A program made the translations under genes and the position numbers. A model generated the notes under the pieces. The model was not told the origin of the DNA and made no database searches. It saw nothing but the letters and a program-made list of their open reading frames with translations. From contig JAZDHC010000261.1 in NCBI GenBank assembly GCA_043806395.1, positions 1 through 13,292 on the forward strand: a stretch of 13,292 bases of DNA, read 5' to 3'. Origin of the DNA: CG2-30-40-21 sp043806395 (GTDB lineage Bacteria; UBA9089; CG2-30-40-21). Positions 1 to 7,050 of the stretch are shown one piece after another. Position 1 is the stretch's first letter. Every line of letters starts with the position of its first letter.

Positions 1-138
1 AGTGTCGCGTCAACTTTGACATGTCGCAACAAATATTCTGGATTCCTGCTTTCGCAGGAATGACAACAATCACCGAGTTGTCATTCCTGCGCAGGCAGGA
101 ATCTATCTTTATTTATCCGACACTTGAAAGTTGACACT
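1..138. repeat. Palindromic repeat element at left edge, MITE/REP-like
   Basis: The element has two nested inverted repeats. The inner arms at 41-67 and 77-103 match in 25 of 27 positions and are separated by 9 bases. Each arm is itself a small hairpin (TTCCTGC, 4 bases, GCAGGAA). The outer ends, AGTGTC...AACTTTGACATGTCG at 1-26 and the complement of 117-138, also match imperfectly, with a small length difference. The inner motif resembles the dispersed repeats with TTCCTGC/GCAGGAA hairpins seen in many bacterial genomes, which is recognition by eye. No reading frame is present. The right end directly abuts a transposase fragment, so the element may have inserted into, or recombined with, an older insertion sequence. 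The window begins at the element's first base, so its true left end is uncertain. Confidence 0.7.
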
Positions 139-239
139 ACAGTAGATCGTTCCTCGCTTTTCCCAAATTCTTCTTCATCTCGTACCCAGCATTGAACATC
201 CAATAACCCCAATGGTGTACCTTCATATTCGCTCAAGCG
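138..239 (-). pseudogene. IS4-family transposase fragment (degraded)
   Basis: Reading the minus strand from 239 gives 34 codons with the peptide EGTPLGLLDVQCW followed by VRDEEEFGKSEER. This is the highly recognisable core segment of IS4/Tn5-like DDE transposases, in which the family reads [E]GTPLGLLDVQCWARDPEEFGKK. An in-frame stop (TAA at 240-242) lies just upstream, and the downstream side runs into the palindromic element at 1-138. Only about 30 residues remain of a protein normally over 400 residues long. It is a relic with no plausible activity. No terminal inverted repeats of the original insertion sequence can be assigned. Confidence 0.75.
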
Positions 240-342
240 TTATGACTCCAAGTTCGTTTAATTCACAGCTAACGCTTTTTTGCTCATCTTCACTACCATT
301 ATATGCTATTTTTATCGCTATCTTTTCACCATTGTTTACCAT
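223..342 (-). CDS. Possible truncated small ORF, 39 codons, unknown
   Basis: An ATG at 342 opens a 39-codon frame of soluble, charged composition (starts MVNNGEKIAIKIAYNG, ends LGVITLERI) that stops where the transposase fragment begins in another frame. I do not recognise it. It could be the beginning of a gene cut off by the transposase remnant, or chance. In its favour, a promoter-like pair lies just upstream and the composition is protein-like. Against it, there is no spaced ribosome-binding site: AAAGGA is immediately adjacent to the ATG, so translation would have to be leaderless or very weak. Confidence 0.25.
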   Translation of the reverse strand: MVNNGEKIAIKIAYNGSEDEQKSVSCELNELGVITLERI

Positions 343-348
343 TCCTTT

Positions 349-377
349 ATTATAACATATCCCCTTAAAATTGTTCA
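349..377 (-). promoter_or_regulatory. Candidate sigma70 promoter downstream of polX
   Basis: On the minus strand TGAACA (372-377) and a perfect TATAAT (349-354) are separated by exactly 17 bases. The -35 matches consensus in 4 of 6 positions. It begins about 20 bases past the polX stop codon and points at the small ORF and transposase relic. It may be a real promoter left over from a lost gene, or a chance match in AT-rich DNA. Confidence 0.35.
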
Positions 378-396
378 GCAATATTTGTGGGACATG

Positions 397-2148
397 TTAA
401 GACTCCCCTACCCTTTTCAATTCCCCTCGTCGATTCCTTTTCCATGTATGCATAAGTTCCTCATATTCCATGGTATTTATCACATTTCTTGGCTCAAGCC
501 AGCCCCTTCTTGCAGTCGATACCCCATATTCAAGCATAGAAAGCTCATCTATGATATGAGCATCTGTATTTATTGCAAACCGTATTCCCTGACTCTTTGC
601 CTGCCGAATATATATGTCAGGCAGATCAACCCTTGCAATATAAGAGTTTACCTCTATAACAGTATGTGTTTCTGCCGCTGCCTTAAACAATCTTTCTGTA
701 TTAACAAATACATCCCTTCGACCAATTATTCTTGAGGTAGGATGAGCAATAATATCTATTAAGGGATGGTTACATCCCCTGATAAGCCTGTTTGTGACAG
801 CCTTGATCCCATCCTCAAACCCTGAATGAACTGCCCCAACCACAAAATCAAACGAAGAAAGCATGTCCTCGCCTATCCCCAATTCACCATCTTTTTGTAT
901 CTCTACCTCAAGACCAATTAAAATCTTAAAGTCATAATCCCTTTCATTAAGATGCGTTATATGTTCAATATAATGATTAACATTCTCAAGTCTAATCCCC
1001 TTTCTTTTAGACATTTGATCCCTAAAGTGGTCACAAATACCTATATATTTATACCCTTTCCCCTTTGCCCACTGGGCTATTTCTTCAATTGATGCTGCCC
1101 CATCGCTCCAGCTTGAGTGAACATGCAAATCACCCTTTAAGTCATTCATGTTAATTAAGTCAGGGATAGCATTTTCCCTTGCTATATTAATCTCATCATT
1201 CCCTTCCCTCAGCTCCGGAGGAATATATTGAAGACCAAGAATATCATATACCTCCTCCTCAGTCTCACAAAGAAACTTTTTATCTGTATCCATTCGATAA
1301 AGTCCATCTTCTTTTATCTCGAGTTTTCGTTCATTATTGGCATATTTATTTAAGTTAGAGATATATGTTTTTGACCCAGTAGTAAAATGAAGCAATGAAA
1401 TAAATTCATGAGAAGATAGCATGCTAACCTCAATCTTTATCCCTTCTTTATTCAAAACAATAATTCTATTTTTTAGCTGCTGGACAATTTTTAATGGCGG
1501 GAATCGTCGTAAAAACTCCTTTATCACTAAGGTTGGAATATTTGTCTCCACCAAAAGGTCTATATCGCCAACAATCTCCTTGCCGCGTCTGAGGCTGCCG
1601 CTCCATTCCACCCTTTCAACCTCAGGCATCTCTAATAAGCCATAAGCTATACTGCGAGCCATAGGCATGGCAATACCAAGCAATATCCCTGCCTTAGAGG
1701 CTAAATTAAGGTTTATACTACGCAAAATATTAATCTCTACCTTGGCATCAAACCCTGGTAGTTTTTGCAACTCATATTTTTTTGCTGCTCGTTCAAGGTC
1801 TTCGATACTGGCAATATTTAATGATTGCCAGATAACAGCCACCTTTTTGGCATCCATACATGGAATATCTAAGACATCAAGCAGCCATTTGGGTGTACTT
1901 GAGAGTAATTCTTCATGCTGACTTATTTTACCTGTCTTGATCAACTCTTCGACCTTATTAGCAAGATTCATATTTACCCCTGGCAGATCATACAATTTTC
2001 CATTCCGATATATGCCAACCACATCCTCTTCCAATCCCTCTATCATCTCTGCTGCCCGATAATAGGGAAAAGCATTATGTGCCTGCCCAAGAACCTCAAG
2101 CATCTCACCTGTTCTAAGCAATATCATGGCTATTTCTACATTAGTCAT
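397..2148 (-). CDS. polX: PolX family: DNA polymerase beta-like plus PHP domain protein
   Basis: The 583-residue protein has the bacterial PolX layout: an N-terminal helix-hairpin-helix region (about 1-150), a pol-beta-type nucleotidyltransferase palm and thumb (about 155-320) and a C-terminal PHP metal-dependent phosphoesterase (about 335-565). Family members fill short gaps in base-excision repair and carry 3'-5' exonuclease activity in the PHP domain. The PHP metal ligands look intact: DLHVH (340-344), CDH (372-374), E414, H441, AHP (468-470) and NTDAH (527-531). The palm keeps GSLRRG and GDID (D195, D197), but the third carboxylate, normally in VDLR/VDFR, is Glu240 within IKIEVSM. Hairpin loops read PGVN, PCMD and PGFD instead of PGxG. 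The start ATG has AGAGGTG a few bases upstream. It lies 46 bases after mnmE and is probably the last gene of that transcript. Identity is secure; polymerase competence is doubtful. Confidence 0.93.
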   Translation of the reverse strand: MTNVEIAMILLRTGEMLEVLGQAHNAFPYYRAAEMIEGLEEDVVGIYRNGKLYDLPGVNMNLANKVEELIKTGKISQHEELLSSTPKWLLDVLDIPCMDAKKVAVIWQSLNIASIEDLERAAKKYELQKLPGFDAKVEINILRSINLNLASKAGILLGIAMPMARSIAYGLLEMPEVERVEWSGSLRRGKEIVGDIDLLVETNIPTLVIKEFLRRFPPLKIVQQLKNRIIVLNKEGIKIEVSMLSSHEFISLLHFTTGSKTYISNLNKYANNERKLEIKEDGLYRMDTDKKFLCETEEEVYDILGLQYIPPELREGNDEINIARENAIPDLINMNDLKGDLHVHSSWSDGAASIEEIAQWAKGKGYKYIGICDHFRDQMSKRKGIRLENVNHYIEHITHLNERDYDFKILIGLEVEIQKDGELGIGEDMLSSFDFVVGAVHSGFEDGIKAVTNRLIRGCNHPLIDIIAHPTSRIIGRRDVFVNTERLFKAAAETHTVIEVNSYIARVDLPDIYIRQAKSQGIRFAINTDAHIIDELSMLEYGVSTARRGWLEPRNVINTMEYEELMHTWKRNRRGELKRVGES

Positions 2149-2194
2149 TAAAGCACCTCTTTTTTTATATTCTATCTATGACCTAAAGCTCTCC

Positions 2195-3571
2195 CTACTT
2201 CCCAACACAAAACCTTGAAAATACAGCATCCAAAACATCTTCTGTAGTTATTTCACCCACGAGTATATTTAAGCAAAGTAAGGCATCATGCAAGTCAACA
2301 GCAACAAGATCCATGGATGGGTTATTGTTGAATGTGTTCTTTGCCCGAAGAATGGCTGATAACGCCTTTTTTAATGCATCTATGTGCCGAACATTACTCA
2401 CCATTACCCCTTCACTAATATTTATCTGTCCGTTCAGAAGCAGCCCTTTAATGGCATCCCTTAATCCATCCATCCCCTGACCATTTATGGCAGAAATATG
2501 AACTATTGGCTTATCAGGGAATAATTGTTCTAATTGTGCTATGCCAATGACTTCTTCCATATCACATTTATTCAGGACAACAACACATGTTTGTTCCTTC
2601 AGCCTTTCTATAATCAACATATCCTCTTGTGTAAGTGAACACGAGGCATCCAATACTAATAGAATAACGGCTGCCCCTTCTATTGCCTTCCATGCCCTTG
2701 ACACGCCCTCTTTTTCTATAATATCAATTGTTTCCCTCAGTCCGGCTGTATCTGCAATCTTCAAAGGAATGCCAGAAATATCGATTATCTCTTCAATAAT
2801 ATCCCGAGTTGTACCTGGAAGATGGGTAACAATTGCCCTTGCCTCACCGAGAAGGGTATTAAGAAGGCTGGATTTGCCAACATTGGGTCTGCCAACAATT
2901 ACGCAAGAAGCACCCTCTCTCAATATCTTGCCCTGTCGGGAGGAATTTATCAAGGCTGTTAATTGCCTCTCTATCAATTCAAACCCATCAAATATGGTTG
3001 CAATGTCTATTTCCTCCAACTCTTCCTCAGAAAAATCAAGTAATACCTCGATATGAGCAAGCAGGTCGATTAACCTCCTGCGGAGAAGGTTGACATCTCT
3101 TGAAAGTCTGCCATCAAGTTGGCTTAAAGCCACTTTAAGGGATGCATCTGTTTTTGCCCGAATAATATCAATCACTGCCTCTGCCTGGGCAAGGTCTATC
3201 CTGCCATTTAAGAATGCCCTTCTGGTAAATTCTCCGGGCTGGGCAAGTCTGGCACCCATGAGAATCATTAATTCCAGAATCCCTTGCAGCACAATACTGC
3301 CACTATGAGCATTTATCTCCACAACATCTTCACGAGTATAGGTATGGGGACTTCGCATGATAGAAACAAGAACTGTATCAATAATCTGTAGTGTTTCAGG
3401 GTGGACTATCTTTCCGTAATGAATAGTGTGGGATTTTGCGGTAGATATATCTATCTTGCCTTGAAATATTTTCGAGATTATATCCATGGACATTGGACCG
3501 CTTAATCTGACAATCCCAATACCGCCCTCGCCAATGGGAGTAGATATAGCTGTAATTGTGTTGTGGAACAT
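2195..3571 (-). CDS. mnmE: tRNA modification GTPase MnmE (TrmE)
   Basis: MnmE, together with MnmG, installs the carboxymethylaminomethyl group on the wobble uridine (U34) of certain tRNAs, using GTP hydrolysis, FAD and a folate C1 donor. The 458-residue length is normal. Residues 1-120 form the folate-binding domain (TPIGEGGIGIVRLSG; PGEFTRRAFLNGR at 112-124). A helical region with a Ras-like G domain inserted follows: G1 GRPNVGKS (227-234), the TTRD loop (254-257), G3 DTAGL (274-278) and G4 NKCD (334-337). The C-terminus ends FCVGK, with Cys455 being the conserved functional cysteine (usually FCIGK). The ATG at 3571 has a modest AAAAGG site. It sits 52 bases after the SWIM gene and 46 before polX, all on the same strand. 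mnmG is not in the window. No missing motif was noticed. Confidence 0.97.
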   Translation of the reverse strand: MFHNTITAISTPIGEGGIGIVRLSGPMSMDIISKIFQGKIDISTAKSHTIHYGKIVHPETLQIIDTVLVSIMRSPHTYTREDVVEINAHSGSIVLQGILELMILMGARLAQPGEFTRRAFLNGRIDLAQAEAVIDIIRAKTDASLKVALSQLDGRLSRDVNLLRRRLIDLLAHIEVLLDFSEEELEEIDIATIFDGFELIERQLTALINSSRQGKILREGASCVIVGRPNVGKSSLLNTLLGEARAIVTHLPGTTRDIIEEIIDISGIPLKIADTAGLRETIDIIEKEGVSRAWKAIEGAAVILLVLDASCSLTQEDMLIIERLKEQTCVVVLNKCDMEEVIGIAQLEQLFPDKPIVHISAINGQGMDGLRDAIKGLLLNGQINISEGVMVSNVRHIDALKKALSAILRAKNTFNNNPSMDLVAVDLHDALLCLNILVGEITTEDVLDAVFSRFCVGK

Positions 3572-3588
3572 GGTTAATACCTTTTCTC

Positions 3589-3620
3589 ACCGATTACCGA
3601 TTACCCGATAACCGATTACC
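3589..3620. repeat. Short tandem CCGATTA-type repeat between SWIM gene and mnmE
   Basis: The 52-base gap contains four imperfect copies of a 7-8-base unit (ACCGATT, ACCGATT, ACCCGATA, ACCGATTACC). It sits between the SWIM stop codon and the mnmE ribosome-binding site. No promoter or terminator is evident, so the genes are probably cotranscribed across it. Confidence 0.65.
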
Positions 3621-3623
3621 TTT

Positions 3624-5291
3624 TTACACCAGCGGTGATATTTCCTCTACCAACATCTTTTTTCTGGCATTTTGCTTGATTAACCGCTTAATATAGCTTT
3701 CCCATGTTTGTTTTTCGTCTAATTGATGGTAGATATCTTTTATATCTTTTAGATGTTCTGCGGCAAGATGATAATCCTCGCGGCGTTTCAGGGCAATATA
3801 ATAGTTGATGAGTTTTTTGAAGAGGGAGATAGCCTCTTTTGGTTTTATGGTTTTGGCTGCATTAGCTACCCTGGCAATATCCTTTGTGGATTGATTTGGT
3901 GTCATTGCCAGTTTGATGCATGAATTGATATCCCCTTCCTTGAGAAAGGCATTTATTAAGGTATGGCATTTTCCTGTCTTACTCAGGGAAATAAGGATTT
4001 TATTTCTGGTGCTTTCCCATGAATGTGTTTCGCTTGATAGTTTTTTTATCTTTTCATAGATTTCAAGGTCATCCCGTTCTTCAAAGTAAGAAATATAGAT
4101 CTCAAGGGCTTTTTCCCTTTGATTGTGCTTTTCGCATAATTCTGCCAGTTTCTTTTTCATGAGCAATTTCGGGTATTTTCCTGTTTCATCTTCAATGGCT
4201 CGATTATAATATCTTATAGCCTCATCTACCCTGCCTATTGATTCTAATTTATCACACAATCGCAAGTAAATACGCCAGGAATCAACCTCTCCTCTGGCAA
4301 GGCTGATAAATTTATCATCCTTTGTCTCTCGCTGATACATCTCTAATAAAAGCTCAACTACCTTTTCGCGATCATATTCAATTGGTTTTGCTGGATCATG
4401 GTACTCTGATAATTTTCCTTTGCACAGCTCTTCTACAAACTGATATTCCATGTGTTCAGTACAATTATCTACAATAAGCTCCATCATGGAATGAGCAAAT
4501 CCATGTGTTTCTTTGACATAAATTTCAAATATCTGACTGAACAAATCTTTTTTCGCTTCAAGGGTTTTTAGTGTTCTGGACAGGCATCCGGAATAGATAC
4601 GAATACACTCTTCCAGAAAATCACTCAATATGCCTGTAGAATCATCAACCACGCCATATCGTTCAAGTCCTTTTAAGATAAGTGCTTGTAATACCTTTGC
4701 TGCATCAGGGTAATTTTCCTGAGCCATATAATTGATAGCCATATCATGAAATTTTTTCAGTTTTTCAAGAAGTTCTTGTGTCTGTTGAATGCCAGGTGAA
4801 GGAACACGATAAAAATCCTCATATCTTTTACTTTTTTCCTGTGTCGTTTCATAGAGATATTTTTCATCAACATTTAGTTTTTGAATGATACACGGATCAT
4901 TTTTCACCATTTCTAATAGCATTGTTACTAATTCATGATTAGACTTTTTGGATAAGATAAACTCAATGTTTTCTAATCGCTTGAATGTATTTTGTGCCCG
5001 TATCCAGGTATAAAGAAGGGCAAAGGCATGTTTGCAATAACTGCCGCCATAAGGACAGTTACAGGTACTTTGAATCTTTTCTTCTTCCACGACCACTTTT
5101 ATCTTGTATGCTTCAGGGCCATTTCCACCAATCTCACCAACAATAGTCTTTCCCCAGACCATCTGATTTTTTACTCGATTTTCTCTGGAATAATTGCTGC
5201 CAGCTATGCGAGTATGTTCCTGTCCAATCTTTTCTAATTTTTCTTCTGTCAAATCCATAAGCTCTGGAGAAACCTGATATGATTCTGCCAT
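3624..5291 (-). CDS. SWIM zinc-finger protein with long helical-repeat C-terminus
   Basis: The 555-residue protein carries a SWIM zinc finger near its N-terminus: Cys77, Cys79, Cys86 and His88 fit CxCx6CxH within CNCPYGGSYCKHAFALLYTW. The SWIM fold is predicted to bind DNA or protein. The remaining 400 or more residues are almost entirely helical and TPR-like, for example IGRVDEAIRYYNRAIED (about 352-368) and QREKALEIYISYFEE (about 391-405). The end (about 486-550) resembles the C-terminal repeats of other SWIM-family proteins, in which each helix pair carries a Y..L/W..Y pattern. There are no membrane segments, signal peptide or helicase motifs. The ATG at 5291 has AAGGAG at ideal distance, and a strong promoter lies about 95 bases upstream. 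It heads a probable transcript with mnmE and polX. Its exact function is unknown. In many genomes SWIM proteins are encoded beside SNF2 helicases, and none is seen here. Confidence 0.88.
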   Translation of the reverse strand: MAESYQVSPELMDLTEEKLEKIGQEHTRIAGSNYSRENRVKNQMVWGKTIVGEIGGNGPEAYKIKVVVEEEKIQSTCNCPYGGSYCKHAFALLYTWIRAQNTFKRLENIEFILSKKSNHELVTMLLEMVKNDPCIIQKLNVDEKYLYETTQEKSKRYEDFYRVPSPGIQQTQELLEKLKKFHDMAINYMAQENYPDAAKVLQALILKGLERYGVVDDSTGILSDFLEECIRIYSGCLSRTLKTLEAKKDLFSQIFEIYVKETHGFAHSMMELIVDNCTEHMEYQFVEELCKGKLSEYHDPAKPIEYDREKVVELLLEMYQRETKDDKFISLARGEVDSWRIYLRLCDKLESIGRVDEAIRYYNRAIEDETGKYPKLLMKKKLAELCEKHNQREKALEIYISYFEERDDLEIYEKIKKLSSETHSWESTRNKILISLSKTGKCHTLINAFLKEGDINSCIKLAMTPNQSTKDIARVANAAKTIKPKEAISLFKKLINYYIALKRREDYHLAAEHLKDIKDIYHQLDEKQTWESYIKRLIKQNARKKMLVEEISPLV

Positions 5292-5386
5292 TATAATCTC
5301 CTTATTTGGTTTAATAGTTGGATAGTAAGATAGTCGGATAGTTTAAGCATATAAGACATATCAGGCTACAAAACATATCATGTTAT

Positions 5387-5415
5387 AATATACCAGAAAT
5401 TTTCAAAAATGTCAA
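5387..5415 (-). promoter_or_regulatory. Sigma70-type promoter for SWIM-mnmE-polX
   Basis: On the minus strand a perfect TTGACA (5410-5415) is followed after exactly 17 bases by TATATT (5387-5392), five of six matches to consensus. Transcription would start near 5380, giving a leader of about 90 bases before the SWIM ATG. The leader contains three imperfect GATAGT-type units (about 5322-5345), with no convincing regulatory hairpin. Confidence 0.8.
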
Positions 5416-5469
5416 GGTTGGATTTTCAGGTCAGCCAAAAAACTTTTTTTAGAATCTTGGTATATATTT

Positions 5470-5608
5470 GCAAGCCAATAAAATAGTTGACATTTAATTT
5501 GCCACAAAGGCACTAAGGCTCAAAGTTACACAAAGTGTTAAGTTATCTTTTGTGTCCCTTGGTGTCTTTGTGTCTTGGTGGCATATGTAAAGTTAATTAT
5601 TGGCTTGC
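5470..5608. repeat. 139-bp palindromic element with perfect 12-bp terminal inverted repeats
   Basis: The element begins with GCAAGCCAATAA (5470-5481) and ends with its exact reverse complement (5597-5608). Inside these ends lie further complementary arms: GCCACAAAGGCAC from 5501 pairs with the GTGTCTTGGTGGC region around 5569-5582, and TTACA-type spacers lie between. It has no coding capacity. Size and termini are MITE-like, but no target-site duplication stands out. It accounts for most of the 336-base gap between the PPC gene and the SWIM gene. Transcribed from the PPC side it would fold into a long hairpin, and might slow or end transcription or protect the 3' end of the ahb-PPC transcript. 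Confidence 0.75.
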
Positions 5609-5627
5609 ATATATTCAAATACAATGC

Positions 5628-6107
5628 TTATACTGCCTCTTCCTTTATCTCTCGCTCTCTCTCTTCCTCTCCATCAAACATTAACATACTTATCCCAAGC
5701 TCATTGATATATTGCTTTTGCACATTAAGATCAATGACCTCTATGAGAAATGCCTCTATAACTAAGTATATTTTTGCTTCTCTTCTGAGGCATCCGAGCA
5801 ATATATCCTTACCCCGTCCAGCAGAAAAATGAATGTGAATATTAGGGGTTTTATCATCCCAAAAAATAGTGCCGATCCCAAATACCTCCCGTCCATCTGC
5901 AAAGGATGTCCACACTGGTATTGGCGGCACACTTACCCTTTCCGGACCAGTCACCATCTGCACTTTTTCTAATGCCCCGAGGAAAAAAATCATTCCTGCT
6001 TGTATGTTTTCAGTTATAATTAATTCTTTAAGATTTGATAGCAAATCTTCTCTATGATCAAATCTAATAGCAAAAACCCTTCCTATTTTGCCCTCTTGAT
6101 ATTGCAT
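5628..6107 (-). CDS. DUF296/PPC-domain protein in the ahb operon
   Basis: The 159-residue protein is a stand-alone PPC (DUF296) domain, the fold also found in plant AT-hook (AHL) proteins, which forms trimers with a metal site in characterised bacterial and archaeal members. Recognition rests on the RFDHREDLL start (15-23), GIFF-type core (GMIFFLGALEKV) and HIHF (91-94), the HxH that supplies two metal-binding histidines. The third ligand, usually His in a GGHL motif, is Cys106 in LLGCLRR. A highly charged tail (DGEEEREREIKEE) follows the domain. The ATG at 6107 is chosen because GGAGG lies eight bases upstream; another ATG at 6114 is out of frame. It follows ahbB by 15 bases and is surely cotranscribed. 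Role unknown; the context suggests something tied to siroheme or haem. Confidence 0.82.
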   Translation of the reverse strand: MQYQEGKIGRVFAIRFDHREDLLSNLKELIITENIQAGMIFFLGALEKVQMVTGPERVSVPPIPVWTSFADGREVFGIGTIFWDDKTPNIHIHFSAGRGKDILLGCLRREAKIYLVIEAFLIEVIDLNVQKQYINELGISMLMFDGEEEREREIKEEAV

Positions 6108-6122
6108 TTTTCATTCCTCCTT

Positions 6123-6584
6123 TTACAAATACTTGCGTCCATCCTTTTTCCATTCTTTCAGGGTATACAGTATCTTGTAATCTGAAACACCCATCTCGCC
6201 AGCAATCTCTTCTACGGTTTGTTCAAGTTCTTGCCTTGTTCTGGCATGAAACATGGCAAAGATATTATACTCCCAATCGACATCTACCCCTCTTTCATAA
6301 CAATGAGTAATACACGGAAGGGCTGATAGCATCTCCCCTACCCTATCCACATCCTGTGCCTTCACCCTCCAGGCAACCATGGCATTTGCCTTAAATCCGG
6401 TTAAGAAATGATTTACTGTTATTCCCATTCTACGGATAAATCCTTGCTGGATATAGCCTTTAATCCTTTCCAGAACCTCTTCCTCACTCAACCCCACCTG
6501 CTCTGCTACAACCTGATAAGGCTGGCTGCATGCAGGAAGTTTATGAATCAGGGTCAGTATCTTGCGATCGTATTTATCAAGCAT
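6123..6584 (-). CDS. ahbB: Siroheme decarboxylase subunit AhbB (Lrp/AsnC-like)
   Basis: AhbA and AhbB together decarboxylate siroheme to 12,18-didecarboxysiroheme, the first step of the alternative haem pathway of sulfate reducers and methanogens. The cytoplasmic protein is 153 residues long. It has an N-terminal winged-helix region (1-55) ending FIRRMG and a ferredoxin-like domain with ITHCYER (92-98, His94), YNIFAMFH (106-113, His113) and the C-terminal DYKILYTLKEWKKDGRKYL, features I associate with AhbB rather than AhbA. Its ATG shares one base with the ahbA stop (TAATG), which points to translational coupling. Such proteins are often labelled Lrp/AsnC transcription regulators. The tandem pairing and the HCYER and MFH motifs make the enzyme assignment much more likely. 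The related NirD/NirG/NirH-type heme d1 proteins are the main alternative. Confidence 0.88.
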   Translation of the reverse strand: MLDKYDRKILTLIHKLPACSQPYQVVAEQVGLSEEEVLERIKGYIQQGFIRRMGITVNHFLTGFKANAMVAWRVKAQDVDRVGEMLSALPCITHCYERGVDVDWEYNIFAMFHARTRQELEQTVEEIAGEMGVSDYKILYTLKEWKKDGRKYL

Positions 6585-7033
6585 TATACCTCAAACCTCA
6601 CCCTGATCTTGAATGTTTTTACTGACGGTAGATTGATTATTCTTTCAATCCCTGTCTTTTCCCGTATTTCTTCTATTATTCTGGTCATCTCTTCGTTTGA
6701 TTTAGCGGCTATAGTAAACCAGAGATTATAATCCTCAGCCACTCTTTGATAATTATGGGTAACCTCAGGATAGGCATTAACAATATCTACTACCTCCCCT
6801 ATCCTTTCTTCCGACACTTCCATACCGATCAAGGTTGTACTCAATCCAACTGCCTTTGGATTAAGAGAGGCACCTATGCGGCGAATTATCTTGTTTTCCA
6901 CTAAGGAGTTGACCCTCTGGATAATCTCCTCCTCACCAACCCCTATCTTCTGGGACAATACCCCAAATGGCCGTGAATCTACCGGGAAATCTTCCTGCAG
7001 GGCATTCAATATTATTTTATCTGTTGCATCCAT
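6584..7033 (-). CDS. ahbA: Siroheme decarboxylase subunit AhbA (Lrp/AsnC-like)
   Basis: This is the partner of AhbB in siroheme decarboxylation. The 149-residue protein opens with a winged helix (DKIILNALQEDFPVDSRPF) and IIRRIGASLNP (49-59), then has a Lrp-type alpha/beta domain with VTHNYQR (91-97, His93), YNLWFT (102-107) and a final INLPSVKTFKIRVRFEV, the typical AhbA ending. It is close in length to AhbB but clearly different in sequence, as expected for a heterodimer. ATG at 7033 has AGAGGT six bases upstream. It is the first gene of the ahbA-ahbB-PPC operon; the gap upstream holds a palindromic repeat, and I could not find a convincing promoter in it. ahbC and ahbD, the radical SAM enzymes for later steps, are not in the window, so completeness of the pathway is unknown. 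Confidence 0.88.
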   Translation of the reverse strand: MDATDKIILNALQEDFPVDSRPFGVLSQKIGVGEEEIIQRVNSLVENKIIRRIGASLNPKAVGLSTTLIGMEVSEERIGEVVDIVNAYPEVTHNYQRVAEDYNLWFTIAAKSNEEMTRIIEEIREKTGIERIINLPSVKTFKIRVRFEV

Positions 7034-7050
7034 TAATTACCTCTATCATC

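Noticed and set aside
223..399. Open frame continuing in the polX frame past its TAA stop, suggesting readthrough or a recent nonsense mutation
   Set aside because: PolX already ends at the usual family position and the peptide beyond the stop shows no PHP-like sequence; likely chance.
280..735. 151-codon plus-strand open frame across the polX end
   Set aside because: It covers conserved PHP-domain coding sequence in reverse and has a Cys/Tyr/Ile-rich, non-protein-like composition.
2541..3056. 171-codon plus-strand open frame opposite mnmE
   Set aside because: It overlaps the MnmE G domain on the other strand and is Ser/Ile-rich in the way reverse-frame shadows are.
6123..7033. Two Lrp/AsnC-type transcription regulators
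   Set aside because: The tandem heterologous pair with VTHNYQR and ITHCYER plus the characteristic C-termini fits AhbA/AhbB siroheme decarboxylase better than DNA-binding regulators.
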